Below are positions 22,911-33,226 of a stretch of 59,351 nt of DNA, piece by piece. Both the position numbers and the translations under genes were made by a program. The stretch is from SIG565 sp045540055 (lineage in GTDB: Bacteria; Bacillota; Clostridia; Oscillospirales; Acutalibacteraceae). How positions within the stretch are numbered: the first letter of the stretch is position 1; the number at the start of each line of letters is the position of its first letter. The notes beneath the pieces are model-generated. The model saw only the letters and a program-made list of their open reading frames with translations. It was not told where the DNA came from and did no database searches. Where the stretch lies: the NCBI GenBank assembly GCA_045540055.1, contig JAZQGO010000024.1, forward strand, positions 1-59,351, written 5' to 3'.

Positions 22911-25316
22911 TTATTTAACAACAATATTAACGAGTTTTTTAGGAACATATAATTCCTTAATTATATTTTTACCGTTAATTTCCTTGGCGACATTCTCGTC
23001 AAGCTTAGCGAGTTTAATAGCATCGGTTGCAGCTATATCTACCGGAACATTGATTCTGGCTCTAATTTTGCCGTTAACCTGAACCACTATCTCAACTGCG
23101 CTCTCGACACACTTTGACTCATCAAACTCGGGCCACTGTGTGCCGTTGAGCATACCTTCAAAGCCTGCACTTACCCACAGCTCCTCAGTAATATGCGGTG
23201 CAAAGGGGTTAAGCAAGGTAATAAAGGTTTTAAATTCGCCGCGTGTTATTTTACCTGTCGCAGTAATGGTATTTATAAGTGACATAAGTGTAGCGATAGC
23301 GGTATTCATCTTAAGGGTTTCAATATCCTCGGTTACCTTCTTTATTGCCTTGTGCATTTCTGCCTCAACTTCGGTACGGTAGCCATCACCATCTACGATA
23401 ATATCAGCCAATGCCCAAACACGCTCTAAGAAACGCTTACAGCCCTTAATTGAAGCCGAGCTCCAGGGTGCTGCCTTTTCAAAGTCACCGATGAACATTT
23501 CGTAAAGACGCATAGTATCGGCGCCGTAATCGCGAATGATATCATCGGGATTTACAACGTTGCCACGCGACTTGGACATTTTCTCACCATTTTCGCCCAA
23601 AATCATACCGTGACTTGTGCGCTTAGCATAGGGCTCGGGATTAGGAACAACGCCGATATCATAAAGGAATTTATGCCAGAAACGGCTATAAAGCAGGTGG
23701 AGTGTTGTATGCTCCATACCGCCGTTATACCAGTCAACAGGGCACCAGTATTCAAGCGCCTCTTTGCTTGCTAATTCCTTATCATTATGCGGGTCGCAAT
23801 AACGTAAGAAGTACCATGACGAGCCTGCCCACTGAGGCATTGTATCGGTTTCTCTCACAGCAGGTGCGCCACACTTGGGACAGGTGGTGTTTACCCAATC
23901 TGTAATTTTAGCGAGCGGTGACTCGCCCGTATCGGTAGGCTCATACGAATCAACATTGGGAAGTAAAAGCGGTAATTCGCTTTCATCAAGCGGCACATAT
24001 CCGCACTTATCACAATGCACCATCGGGATAGGTTCAACCCAATAGCGTTGACGTGAAAATACCCAGTCGCGAAGCTTGAAGTTGGTCTTAACAAAGCCGA
24101 GGCCCTTGTCAGTTAACCACTCCTGCATTGCCTTTTTAGCATCATCAACACTAAGACCTGTAAGGAAGCCCGAATTTACCATTTGACCCTCGTTACAGTC
24201 GGTATATGCCGCTACTGTAACGTCGCCGCCTGCAACAACTTCAATGATAGGTAGGTCAAATTTCTTAGCAAACTCCCAGTCACGTGTGTCGTGACCCGGT
24301 ACCGCCATAATAGCGCCGGTGCCATAAGAAATCAAAACATAATCCGAAATAAATATCGGAATTTCAGTATTGTTTACCGGGTTAATAGCCATAATGCCGT
24401 CGAGTTTTACACCTGTTTTTTCCTTAGCAAGCTCGGTTCTTTCGAAATCAGATTTTCTCGCCGCCGCCTGCTGATATGCACGCACCTCGTCAATATTGGC
24501 AATTTTTTCTGCCCACTTCTCAATTAACGGATGCTCGGGTGACATTACCATATAGGTAACGCCGAAAAGTGTATCGGCACGTGTCGTGTAAATCTCAAAC
24601 TCGTCACCAATATTGGTGTTAAACTTAACCTGTGTACCGTATGAACGGCCTATCCAGTTGGACTGCTGAACCTTAACCCTATCAATAAAGTTTACGTCGT
24701 TGAGTCCGTCCAAAAGCTTATTGGCATACTCGGTAATTTTAAGCATCCATTGGCTTTTTACCTTATGTATTACCTCGCTGCCGCAACGCTCACAAACGCC
24801 ATTGACAACCTCTTCATTAGCAAGAACACATTTACAGGAGGTACACCAGTTAACCGCCATCTCTTTTTTATAGGCAAGACCCTTTTTGTAAAGCTGTAAG
24901 AAAATCCACTGGGTCCACTTATAGTATGACGGGTCGGTAGTGTTAATCTCACGACTCCAATCAAACGAAAAGCCCAACGATTTTAACTGCTTTTTGAAGT
25001 TAGCAACATTATCCTTGGTTACTATTTCAGGGTGAATATGGTTCTTTATTGCAAAGTTTTCGGTAGGTAGGCCAAAAGCATCCCAACCCATAGGATAAAG
25101 CACGTTAAAGCCCTGTAATCTCTTTTTACGGGCAACAATATCTAATGCGGTGTATGAACGGGGATGACCAACGTGCAGACCCTGTGCCGAAGGATAAGGG
25201 AACTCTACCAAGCCGTAAAATTTCGGTTTAGAGTAATCGGTGGTAGCACAGAAGGTGCCTTCATCATCCCATATTTTTTGCCATTTTTTCTCTATCTGAC
25301 TATAATCGTATTTCAT
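22911..25316 (-). CDS. leuS: Leucyl-tRNA synthetase
   Basis: Class I aminoacyl-tRNA synthetase charging tRNA-Leu; 801 residues, normal for bacteria. The HIGH-type motif is GLHVGHPRSYT; a zinc-binding CTSCKCVL...CERCG module is in the connective region; the editing domain (about 220-410) contains TTRADTLFG; the KMSKS motif is EKMSKSRGN; the C-terminal anticodon-binding domain is intact. The ATG overlaps the rsfS stop (TAATG), and the gene is the last of the long leftward operon. Confidence 0.98.
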   Translation of the reverse strand: MKYDYSQIEKKWQKIWDDEGTFCATTDYSKPKFYGLVEFPYPSAQGLHVGHPRSYTALDIVARKKRLQGFNVLYPMGWDAFGLPTENFAIKNHIHPEIVTKDNVANFKKQLKSLGFSFDWSREINTTDPSYYKWTQWIFLQLYKKGLAYKKEMAVNWCTSCKCVLANEEVVNGVCERCGSEVIHKVKSQWMLKITEYANKLLDGLNDVNFIDRVKVQQSNWIGRSYGTQVKFNTNIGDEFEIYTTRADTLFGVTYMVMSPEHPLIEKWAEKIANIDEVRAYQQAAARKSDFERTELAKEKTGVKLDGIMAINPVNNTEIPIFISDYVLISYGTGAIMAVPGHDTRDWEFAKKFDLPIIEVVAGGDVTVAAYTDCNEGQMVNSGFLTGLSVDDAKKAMQEWLTDKGLGFVKTNFKLRDWVFSRQRYWVEPIPMVHCDKCGYVPLDESELPLLLPNVDSYEPTDTGESPLAKITDWVNTTCPKCGAPAVRETDTMPQWAGSSWYFLRYCDPHNDKELASKEALEYWCPVDWYNGGMEHTTLHLLYSRFWHKFLYDIGVVPNPEPYAKRTSHGMILGENGEKMSKSRGNVVNPDDIIRDYGADTMRLYEMFIGDFEKAAPWSSASIKGCKRFLERVWALADIIVDGDGYRTEVEAEMHKAIKKVTEDIETLKMNTAIATLMSLINTITATGKITRGEFKTFITLLNPFAPHITEELWVSAGFEGMLNGTQWPEFDESKCVESAVEIVVQVNGKIRARINVPVDIAATDAIKLAKLDENVAKEINGKNIIKELYVPKKLVNIVVK

Positions 25317-25684
25317 TATGCCTTCTCCTGTTCGTTTGTGAGTATTGTGTCTAAATCTACTGCCTGTCCGTCATTCCACATTTTATCGAGGTTGTAAAAC
25401 TCGCGTGACTCCTTATTAAAGACGTGAACAATAACGCTGCCGTAATCAAGCAATATCCAGCCTGTTGAGCGGCCTTCTATATGGTGAGGCTCTAAGCCGC
25501 TTTCGCTAAGCTTAAATTCAACCTCCTCCGCCAAGGAGCGAACGTGTGTAGATGAGGTGGCACTTGCCATTAAAAAATATTCGGTTAGCACCGTTAAATC
25601 GTCAACCTTAATTGCATTAAGGTCGATAGCCTTTTTATCATTTAGCGCATTTGCCGCTATTCTTAATATTTCCTTAGTTTCCAT
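25316..25684 (-). CDS. rsfS: Ribosome silencing factor RsfS
   Basis: 122-residue RsfS/YbeB/Iojap-family protein that binds ribosomal protein L14 and blocks subunit joining under slow growth. Seen: LKADDLTV-type segment IKVDDLTVLTEYFLMASATS, HVRSLAEEVEFKL and GRSTGWILLDYGSVIVHVF, the family core. It overlaps yqeK by 11 bp and leuS by 1 bp. The nadD-yqeK-rsfS order is the standard Firmicute arrangement. Confidence 0.95.
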   Translation of the reverse strand: METKEILRIAANALNDKKAIDLNAIKVDDLTVLTEYFLMASATSSTHVRSLAEEVEFKLSESGLEPHHIEGRSTGWILLDYGSVIVHVFNKESREFYNLDKMWNDGQAVDLDTILTNEQEKA

Positions 25685-26240
25685 TTAAACGTTTCTCCTT
25701 AACAAAGTTATATGCCGCCATAGTGTCGGGATGCACCTGTCTGCCCTGCTCTACTAAATCTTTAATTGTATAGCTAAGGGCGTAATCGAGCGCTTTTTCC
25801 ATAGATTCATCGACAAGCCTTCGCATTATATCGACGTCATCGTAATCTCGGTCGGCTGAGGTAAAATCGGCAAGATAAAGCACCTTTTCGAGCAGTGTCA
25901 TATCGGCTTTAGCCGTTGTGTGATAGCGAATCGCTGACAGTATTTCGCTGTCGGTAATGCCGAGCACCCTTTCGCAAAATGCCGCACCGCTTACAGCGTG
26001 CCATAGCTTTTCGGCATTTTTTGATATATCGTCAAGCATTATATCAAAATCATTAAAGATTTTCAACTGTTCGTTTCGCGGTGTGTTTTTTGTGACATCG
26101 TGCAGTAGTCCTGCCAAATACGCTTTCTCTTCGTCCGCGCCGTATTTAATTGCTAGTCGCACCGCCTCATTTGCTACGGCCAGCGAGTGCAAATATCTTT
26201 TTTCATTAAGCCTTTGCTTTAGTAACTCTTTATAATCCAT
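25674..26240 (-). CDS. yqeK: HD-domain Ap4A hydrolase YqeK
   Basis: HD-superfamily phosphohydrolase, about 188 residues; YqeK proteins split diadenosine tetraphosphate symmetrically. Metal motifs: H in RYLHSLAVANEA, HD in GLLHDVTKN, and HAVSGA and RYHTTAKADMT later. The start overlaps the nadD end; I use the ATG at 26240, with CGGTGA four bases upstream, rather than the GTG three codons earlier. Confidence 0.92.
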   Translation of the reverse strand: MDYKELLKQRLNEKRYLHSLAVANEAVRLAIKYGADEEKAYLAGLLHDVTKNTPRNEQLKIFNDFDIMLDDISKNAEKLWHAVSGAAFCERVLGITDSEILSAIRYHTTAKADMTLLEKVLYLADFTSADRDYDDVDIMRRLVDESMEKALDYALSYTIKDLVEQGRQVHPDTMAAYNFVKEKRLNGN

Positions 26241-26847
26241 AAAATTCACCGTTATATAGACCGTTTTGCTTTATATATTCAATAACGCCCTCGTGTAAGT
26301 AGGTTTTTAAAAAGGCGTCTTTGTTTATATTCTGTTTAATTTCGGTAGACGATATGCCGAGAATTGTGTTTTTAAGAACGTTTATACGTCCGCCCTCGTT
26401 AATAAGATTTTTAACCGCAGTATCGAATAAATCGTTATCAATACCGACACGTCGCACCGCAATAATATCGGCAATATCGAGTATTTCCTCATATTTATAC
26501 CACTCGGTAAATGTAACCACCATATCGCCACCGACGACAAAGCTAAGCTTTGCCGACGGATTTTCACGCTTTATTCTTTTAAGCGTATCAACGGTATAGC
26601 TTTTACCATCGCGCAGTAGTTCAATATCACTGACAAGGACCTTTTCGATATTAGATGTCGCTATGCGGCACATTTCGAGTCGGTCGGCATCGCACGCCAA
26701 ATCGGTACAGACCTTATGCGGTGGCACACGTGCAGGTATAATCATAACCTGCGTTACACAGTTTAATGCGGCAACCTGCTTAATTATTTCAATGTGGCCT
26801 AAATGTATTGGGTTAAAGGTTCCACCAAAAACAACTATATGTTCCAT
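26230..26847 (-). CDS. nadD: Nicotinate-nucleotide adenylyltransferase
   Basis: Converts nicotinate mononucleotide and ATP to deamido-NAD in NAD synthesis. 205 residues. Nucleotidyltransferase motif GGTFNPIHLGHIE (8-20) and the C-terminal GISSTEIKQ (ISSTxI signature) are present. Sits 2 bp after yhbY and overlaps yqeK. Confidence 0.96.
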   Translation of the reverse strand: MEHIVVFGGTFNPIHLGHIEIIKQVAALNCVTQVMIIPARVPPHKVCTDLACDADRLEMCRIATSNIEKVLVSDIELLRDGKSYTVDTLKRIKRENPSAKLSFVVGGDMVVTFTEWYKYEEILDIADIIAVRRVGIDNDLFDTAVKNLINEGGRINVLKNTILGISSTEIKQNINKDAFLKTYLHEGVIEYIKQNGLYNGEFYGL

Positions 26848-26849
26848 AA

Positions 26850-27143
26850 TTATTTAACTAAATAAATCTGCTTATTTTTCTTATTTTCACGATAAAGCAC
26901 GATACGTGTGCCTATAACCTGAACAACATCGGCTCCTACCTTCTCTGCCAAAAGGTCGGCAGACTCTCTTGACGTGGTCGGTGAGGTTTCGAGTGTACGT
27001 ATTTTTATAAGCTCGCGTGCGGTTAATGCGTCGTCAATCTGTTTTACAGTCTGGTCGGTAATACCCGTTTTGCCAATCTGCAAAATGGTTTCCATAGTAT
27101 TCGCCACCCCGCGAAGCTGTGCTCTTTGTTTGCTTGTAAGCAT
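26850..27143 (-). CDS. yhbY: YhbY-type CRM-domain RNA-binding protein
   Basis: 97-residue single CRM domain, associated with 50S ribosome assembly. Begins LTSKQRAQLRGVANTM, then ILQIGKTGITDQTVKQIDDAL with the GxxG-like loop, and RELIKIRTLE. Standard neighbour of nadD in Firmicutes. Confidence 0.92.
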   Translation of the reverse strand: MLTSKQRAQLRGVANTMETILQIGKTGITDQTVKQIDDALTARELIKIRTLETSPTTSRESADLLAEKVGADVVQVIGTRIVLYRENKKNKQIYLVK

Positions 27144-27155
27144 TATTTTACCCCT

Positions 27156-27743
27156 TTAAATATATTTTTTTAATTCGGTTTCAAATTTTTCTATCGCCTT
27201 TGCCCTATGACTGACTGTATTCTTTTGCTCAGGACTTATCTCACCGAAGCAGCCTACCTCACTTACGAATAACGGGTCATAGCCGAAGCCACCGTTTCCA
27301 CTCTGGGACTCAGCAATATAGCCCTCGCAGCTGCCCGATACCGTAAATTCTCTGCCATCGGGAAAGACGCAGGCTATAGCACAAACAAATCGTGCTGTGC
27401 GCTCACTCTTGGGTACACCCTCAAGATTTTTGAGTAGTTTTTCATTGTTTGCGCCGTCGTCGCCGTGCTCACCCGCATATCTTGCCGAATATATACCCGG
27501 CTCGCCGCCTAAATAATCGACACAAAGTCCCGAATCATCGGCTATGCTTGGAAGAGAGGTTACTGCAAGACCCGATTTTGCCTTTATTAAAGCGTTTTGC
27601 TCGAAGGTTGTGCCGTTTTCTTCAACGTCCTCTAAAGGCTCGCTTAAATCGGCTTCGCAGATAAGCTCTATATTTGATTTTTCAAGAATTTTTTTAAATT
27701 CCTGCATTTTATGTTGATTTTTTGTTGCAATAAAAAATTTCAT
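27156..27743 (-). CDS. rdgB: XTP/dITP diphosphatase
   Basis: House-cleaning nucleotidase (HAM1/RdgB) that removes dITP, XTP and ITP. 195 residues. Begins KFFIATKNQHKMQEF; metal/catalytic region in SIADDSGLCVDYL; GGEPGIYSARYAG; C-terminal GGFGYDPLF and SHRAKAIEKF. The start overlaps the ftsY stop (TAATG). Confidence 0.96.
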   Translation of the reverse strand: MKFFIATKNQHKMQEFKKILEKSNIELICEADLSEPLEDVEENGTTFEQNALIKAKSGLAVTSLPSIADDSGLCVDYLGGEPGIYSARYAGEHGDDGANNEKLLKNLEGVPKSERTARFVCAIACVFPDGREFTVSGSCEGYIAESQSGNGGFGYDPLFVSEVGCFGEISPEQKNTVSHRAKAIEKFETELKKYI

Positions 27744-28657
27744 TATTCTGCACCTTCAAAAAGACCTTCGGCAAACACCTTACTGTCAAAGGGTTGTAAA
27801 TCGTCAATACCCTCGCCAACGCCGATAAATTTAACAGGTATTGACAGTTCGTTATTTATAGAAATTACAACGCCGCCCTTTGCGGTGCCGTCAAGCTTGG
27901 TTAATACAATACCAGTAATGTTGGTAACGTTGCTAAATTCTCTCGCCTGATTTACGGCGTTTTGTCCCGTTGTGGCATCAAGCACAAGCAATACCTCGAT
28001 ATCTGCATCGGGTAATTCGCGGTTAATTATGCGGTTCATTTTAGCAAGCTCATCCATAAGGTTTTTCTTATTGTGAAGCCTGCCTGCAGTATCGCAAATA
28101 ATAACGTCTGCCTTTTTAGACTTTGCAGAGGCTATTGTATCAAATACTACAGAGGCAGGGTCGGTACCTGCAAGACTGCTTACAACCGGCACGTCTGCTC
28201 TCTCGCCCCACTCACTAAGCTGCTCTATTGCGGCGGCTCTGAAGGTATCGGCGGCGCCTAAAACAACACTTTTACCATCATTTTTAAGCCTTGCGGCAAG
28301 CTTACCTATTGTGGTAGTTTTGCCGACACCGTTTACACCGATAACGAGTATTAGTGACGGTTTTGTTTTAATATTAAGTGTGCTATCTCCCGAAATCATA
28401 TCAGAAATGATTTCTTTCATACAGTCCTTTATAACCGCAGGGTCCTTTATACCCTCCGCCTTTATTTTTGCGCGCATACGCTCACAAATAAGCCCCGCAG
28501 TTTGCACACCTACGTCAGAGGTGATAAGCACCTCTTCCAGCTCCTCGAAAAGCTCCTCGTCAATTTTCGTAAAACTGTTTATAACACTGTTGATGTTGTT
28601 GACAAGCGAGTTTCTGGTCTTAGACAGACCCTGCTTAATTTTGTTAAAAAAGCCCAT
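27743..28657 (-). CDS. ftsY: Signal recognition particle receptor FtsY
   Basis: GTPase that docks the SRP-ribosome complex at the membrane. 304 residues, the short form without a long acidic N-terminal region. N domain 1-85, then G1 GVNGVGKTTTIGKLA, DTFRAAAIEQL (insertion box), G3 DTAGRLHN, G4 TKLDGTAKGG and G5 GVGEGIDDLQPF. Start overlaps the smc stop. Confidence 0.97.
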   Translation of the reverse strand: MGFFNKIKQGLSKTRNSLVNNINSVINSFTKIDEELFEELEEVLITSDVGVQTAGLICERMRAKIKAEGIKDPAVIKDCMKEIISDMISGDSTLNIKTKPSLILVIGVNGVGKTTTIGKLAARLKNDGKSVVLGAADTFRAAAIEQLSEWGERADVPVVSSLAGTDPASVVFDTIASAKSKKADVIICDTAGRLHNKKNLMDELAKMNRIINRELPDADIEVLLVLDATTGQNAVNQAREFSNVTNITGIVLTKLDGTAKGGVVISINNELSIPVKFIGVGEGIDDLQPFDSKVFAEGLFEGAE

Positions 28658-31600
28658 TAAAGTTCTCCCTCTGCAAGCTTCTTTTCAAGCTCTGACACGT
28701 TTAATTCTAATAGCTTTGTTACGCCCTTTTCCTGCATTGTAACACCGTAGAGCATATCTGCCGCCTCCATCGTACCGCGACGGTGGGTAACGCAGATAAA
28801 CTGCGTACCAAAATCACTTCGGCGCATATACTGTGCAATTCTCTCAACGTTGATATCGTCAAGCGCTGTATCAACCTCATCCAAGAAGCAGAACGGCGGC
28901 GCATTAACACGCATAATTGAGAAGTAGATAGAAAGGGCAATAAGTGCCTTCTCACCACCTGAGCAGCCATCCAGGCTCGGCACATTTTTGCCGGGTAATT
29001 TAGCGTTAATATCAATACCGCTTTCGAGTATATTTTCAGGGTCAGTAAGCACAAGGCGCGCACTACCGCCGCCAAACAATTCGGTAAAGGTTTTTGAGAA
29101 GCTTTCGTTAATCTTGGTAAAGCCTTCAATAAACATCTCCTGCATTTGAGAGGTTAACTGATTTATAAGCTTTGTAAGCTCGGCACGTGATTTCTCAACA
29201 TCAGCAATCTGTTCTGACATAAAGTTATAGCGCTCGCTTACCTCCTTATATTCCTCAATGGCGGCAACATTAACACTTCCTAAATTTCTGATACTGCTCT
29301 TAATCTCGGCGAGGTTTTTCTTGGCCTCTGCAGGATTTTCAATTACAATACCCATATTTTCGGCTTCGCTACGGGTTAAATTATACTCATCAAACAACTG
29401 TTTTATGATATTGTCATACTCAGCCAGCATATTTTCCTTACGCTCGGTAAGACGTGCCAATTCACCGCTGATTTTTTCTCTCTCCTGAGTTTTTTCACGC
29501 TCATTGGTACGCAAAATAGTGCCCTGCTTTTCAATCTCATTGCGTTGCTCGGCAAAATCTACAATGCTCTTTTCGGTCAAATCTATTTGATTTTTAATTT
29601 CCTCAATAGATGCCTTTATGTTGTGGATATCATTGTTTTTAGCGGTATTGAGTATGTTAATTGAATCTATCTGTGATAAAAGTGCGGTAATTCTCTCGTC
29701 TTTGTTATTGAGCGCTGCCTCAACCGAAGCGGCAACAGACAACAGATTTTCGACATCCTTAGTATGCTCAATAACCGAGAGTTTAAGTGAAGTAATTTGC
29801 TCTGAAACCTTTTCACGCTCACCCGACAATGAATCTCTGCCACCAACCGATTTATCAATTTCTTGCTGAATGGCATTTTTCTTATTTTCGAGCTCTGCCA
29901 TATCATCAGCCGCCTTCTGAGCCGTTGCCTTTAACTGCTCTTTTTTAGCTTCAGATAAGGTTTTTTCATCGATATACTGCGTAATAACTGCGTTTACAGA
30001 ATCACGCATATCGCCGATTCTTTTAAGCTCGGCTAAGGCTCTTATTCTGTCCTCGGTAGCGGTTGTTAAAACTGCCGATGAGGCGGTGATGTCGGCCTCG
30101 ATTTTATTAACCTCGTCGACTGCAAACTCATATTCGGCAGAAACCTTAGTTTCCCTATCTTGAAGCTTGCTTATCTGCTCGTTTATACGCTTAATATCCT
30201 CTTTACGACTAAGCAAACCTGCATTTTTAATAAGCGAACCACCAGTAAGCGAGCCACCTGCATTTATAACCTGACCGTCAAGAGATACAACCTTAAAATG
30301 ATAATTGAACTTCTTGGCAATTGTAACCGCCGAATCAATATCCTCGGTAACAACCACTGCGCCAAGCAGATATTTAATTATCTCGGTATACTTTGCATCG
30401 CAATCGACAATATCGCTTGCAATGCCCACATAACCGAACATATCCTCAAAGCCCTTTTCCATAAATGGACGAGCTTTTATTGAGGAAATCGGCAGGAAGG
30501 TAGCACGACCGCCGTTGCTCTCTTTAAGATAGTTAATTGCCCTTTTGGCGTCGGCATCGGTCTCGGTAACAATGTTTTGAAGTGCATTTCCGAGTGCCGT
30601 TTCAATGGCAACCGAATATTCCTTTTTAACGTTTATAAGGCCTGCAACCGCACCGTGAACGCCGCGAAGGAGTCCCCCTTTGGCATTGCTTACAACCTGT
30701 TTTACAGAGTGGTTGAAGCCCTCCATATTCTTTTCAAGCTCTTCTAAAATCTGAATTCTGCGCTTTTTGGACTCAGTATCGAGGTGAATTTCGTCAAGCT
30801 GTGCTTTAAGCTCGTTAGCCTTAGTCTTACGCGATTCGAGGCGCATGGTATAGCCCTTTACGGCATTTTCGCATTCCTTAATATTCTCTTCAAGCTTGTC
30901 AGCCATCTGGGCAGTTTCATCAAACTCACCGTCAAGCGACTGCTTCTCAGCCTGCTTTTCGGAGATAAGCTCATCAAGTGTTTCGGCACGAAGATTGATT
31001 TCATCAATCGACGAAAGTGCGCTTACCTGTGCTACACGCAGGTCTGCATATTCGCCCGAAATTGTGTTTAATTGAACAGACAACTGTTCGATATTGCGCG
31101 AAAAGTTTTCACTGTCTGTAAGCAATGAGTTAAGCGTTTCTTCTGCCTGATGAATTTTTACCTCGATTTCGCCAATTTTTGCCTTCTTTTCTTCTGCGGC
31201 TGTTCTGTTTTTCTCAATCTCAGTTTTTGCGTCATTTTCGTTACCCTTTAATTCATTTATCTCGGAATTAAGACGCTCAATATCAGAATTATTATGTAAA
31301 ATATCGTTTTCTATAACCGAAATATTACCGCCGAGTGTCGCTATCTGCTCGTTCATTTTGCCGATATTTTGACGGCTTTCATCAATTTTTACCGATAATT
31401 CTGAAAAGCGCAGTGAATTTTGCTCTGTTATTTCGTCAAATTCGCTAAGGCTCTCCTCAATTTGTTGATACTGGACCTGACAAGCGGTCATTTTGTTTTC
31501 GTGATTTCTAAGTGACTCCTTAAAATTCTCAAGTGAATAGAGCCAAAGACCGATTTCAAGCTCCTTTTTCTTATCCGCCAGCTCTAAAAACTTCTGAGCC

Positions 31601-32232
31601 TTTTTGCTTTGTTGTTCAAGGGGACCAACGCGGTCTTCTAACTCCTTAATAATATCTTTAAGGCGCAATAAATTATCGTCGGCGGCGGCTAATTTGCGCT
31701 CCGACTCGATTTTGCGGTAACGGTATTTTGAGATACCTGCCGCCTCTTCAAAAATATCACGGCGCTCATTAGATTTTGTGCTTATAATGGCATCTATCTT
31801 GCCCTGACCGACCATTGAATAGCCGTCACGACCAAGACCTGTATCCATAAATAACTCATTTATATCCTTAAGGCGAACCGACACATTATTTATTAAATAT
31901 TCACTCTCGTGCGAGCGGTAATAACGACGAGTAATAGATACAAAATCATCGTCGAAATTTAAAGTTCTGTCGGTATTGTCAATATTAAGTGTAACCTCGC
32001 AGTATCCGTGCGGACGGCGTGTAGCAGTACCGCCGAAAATAACATCCTCCATCGACTGACCACGCAGGCTTTTGGTTGACTGTTCACCCAAAACCCAACG
32101 AACAGCGTCGGAAATATTACTTTTACCCGAACCGTTAGGACCGACAATACCTGTAATACCCTTACCGAATTTCAGTGTTGTTTTGTCAGCGAAGGACTTA
32201 AAGCCCTGAATCTGAATTGAACTTAACAGCAC
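28657..32232 (-). CDS. smc: Chromosome segregation protein SMC
   Basis: Condensin ATPase, 1191 residues. The N-terminal Walker A is GPNGSGKSNISDAVRW (33-48), followed by a long coiled coil (about 165-500), the flexible hinge (about 515-640, with GGRATFLPIS, GSLTGGS and similar), a second coiled coil (about 670-1010), and a C-terminal head with the signature LDGCSGGEKALIALS and Walker B PFCFLDEVDTALDD. Complete. smc-ftsY pairing is conserved in Firmicutes. Confidence 0.98.
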   Translation of the reverse strand: MLLSSIQIQGFKSFADKTTLKFGKGITGIVGPNGSGKSNISDAVRWVLGEQSTKSLRGQSMEDVIFGGTATRRPHGYCEVTLNIDNTDRTLNFDDDFVSITRRYYRSHESEYLINNVSVRLKDINELFMDTGLGRDGYSMVGQGKIDAIISTKSNERRDIFEEAAGISKYRYRKIESERKLAAADDNLLRLKDIIKELEDRVGPLEQQSKKAQKFLELADKKKELEIGLWLYSLENFKESLRNHENKMTACQVQYQQIEESLSEFDEITEQNSLRFSELSVKIDESRQNIGKMNEQIATLGGNISVIENDILHNNSDIERLNSEINELKGNENDAKTEIEKNRTAAEEKKAKIGEIEVKIHQAEETLNSLLTDSENFSRNIEQLSVQLNTISGEYADLRVAQVSALSSIDEINLRAETLDELISEKQAEKQSLDGEFDETAQMADKLEENIKECENAVKGYTMRLESRKTKANELKAQLDEIHLDTESKKRRIQILEELEKNMEGFNHSVKQVVSNAKGGLLRGVHGAVAGLINVKKEYSVAIETALGNALQNIVTETDADAKRAINYLKESNGGRATFLPISSIKARPFMEKGFEDMFGYVGIASDIVDCDAKYTEIIKYLLGAVVVTEDIDSAVTIAKKFNYHFKVVSLDGQVINAGGSLTGGSLIKNAGLLSRKEDIKRINEQISKLQDRETKVSAEYEFAVDEVNKIEADITASSAVLTTATEDRIRALAELKRIGDMRDSVNAVITQYIDEKTLSEAKKEQLKATAQKAADDMAELENKKNAIQQEIDKSVGGRDSLSGEREKVSEQITSLKLSVIEHTKDVENLLSVAASVEAALNNKDERITALLSQIDSINILNTAKNNDIHNIKASIEEIKNQIDLTEKSIVDFAEQRNEIEKQGTILRTNEREKTQEREKISGELARLTERKENMLAEYDNIIKQLFDEYNLTRSEAENMGIVIENPAEAKKNLAEIKSSIRNLGSVNVAAIEEYKEVSERYNFMSEQIADVEKSRAELTKLINQLTSQMQEMFIEGFTKINESFSKTFTELFGGGSARLVLTDPENILESGIDINAKLPGKNVPSLDGCSGGEKALIALSIYFSIMRVNAPPFCFLDEVDTALDDINVERIAQYMRRSDFGTQFICVTHRRGTMEAADMLYGVTMQEKGVTKLLELNVSELEKKLAEGEL

Positions 32233-32239
32233 CTTATAC

Positions 32240-33226
32240 TCACATCCCCTGTATAATTATTTCGTATTCCTTTAAATTACTATCCTCTTTAACAATACAG
32301 TTAAAGCCATTTTGTTTTAGTGTTTCTATATTTTTTCGCTTTTGACCTGTCATTTTAGAAACATCACCGGCAGGCACGTATATTATGTAATCGCCTTTAT
32401 TTTTTAATAAAGTTAATGCTTTATTAAGATAGATATGTGAATCGCACAGCTCCTTAAAAGCGGGATGCCACGGACCAGCAACATAGTGGCTTAAATCTAT
32501 AGAGTGAAGTCCTGTACGAATGACATTTATACTATTCTTTTTGAACATTAAAAGCAATTCCGAGGCGGTCTCAACCGCTTTATCTAAAGTCTGCGGGGCA
32601 TATTTGCCCTCTTTATAAAGAGTCTCAAGACGTGTATGCTCAAGAACAATTGTCGGGTAAATTCTCACCGTATCGGGTTTTAAATCGATAATTTTTCGAG
32701 CCGTTTCTAAAGACTTTTCTTCGGTGTCGCGGTAAAGACCCGTCATCATTTGAAGACCTAAACTAAATCCGTACTGTTTTATAAGCAAACTCGATTTTTC
32801 TACACACTGCGCGGTATGACCTCTGTCATTAAGCCTTAAAACCTCATCGTCCATACTCTGTGCGCCAAGCTCAATTGCCGTCACACCGTAATTTTTAAGC
32901 AAAATAAGTATTTCGTTGTCTATGGCATCGGGTCTTGTTGAAATTCTGATGCCACTGACCATTTTTTGCTCGACAAATGGGTATGCCACTGACAAAAGGC
33001 GTATCATATATTCCCTGTCAATAGCCGTAAAGCTGCCGCCAAAAAAGGCAATTTCGGTGTATTCGGGATTATAGTTTTTACTTTGCACAGCCGTTAAAAC
33101 AGCGTTTTTAACGGTATTTTCATCGGGAATTACCTCGGTGCCTGCAATAAAGCGTTGATTACAAAAGCTACACATATTTGTGCAACCCATATGAGGCACA
33201 AAAATAGAAATATTAGCGTGTGCCAT
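32240..33226 (-). CDS. Radical SAM protein (Elp3-like/YhcC type)
   Basis: 328-residue radical S-adenosylmethionine enzyme. The cluster motif is C-x3-C-x2-C in HMGCTNMCSFCNQRF (13-27); GGSFTAI is the SAM-binding GGE-like motif; ISTRPDAID and ELGAQSMDDEVL are typical of the Elp3-like/YhcC radical SAM branch. It lacks the acetyltransferase domain of true Elp3. Placed between smc and rnc in the operon, as seen in many Clostridia; the substrate is unknown, perhaps RNA-related (inference). Confidence 0.9.
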   Translation of the reverse strand: MAHANISIFVPHMGCTNMCSFCNQRFIAGTEVIPDENTVKNAVLTAVQSKNYNPEYTEIAFFGGSFTAIDREYMIRLLSVAYPFVEQKMVSGIRISTRPDAIDNEILILLKNYGVTAIELGAQSMDDEVLRLNDRGHTAQCVEKSSLLIKQYGFSLGLQMMTGLYRDTEEKSLETARKIIDLKPDTVRIYPTIVLEHTRLETLYKEGKYAPQTLDKAVETASELLLMFKKNSINVIRTGLHSIDLSHYVAGPWHPAFKELCDSHIYLNKALTLLKNKGDYIIYVPAGDVSKMTGQKRKNIETLKQNGFNCIVKEDSNLKEYEIIIQGM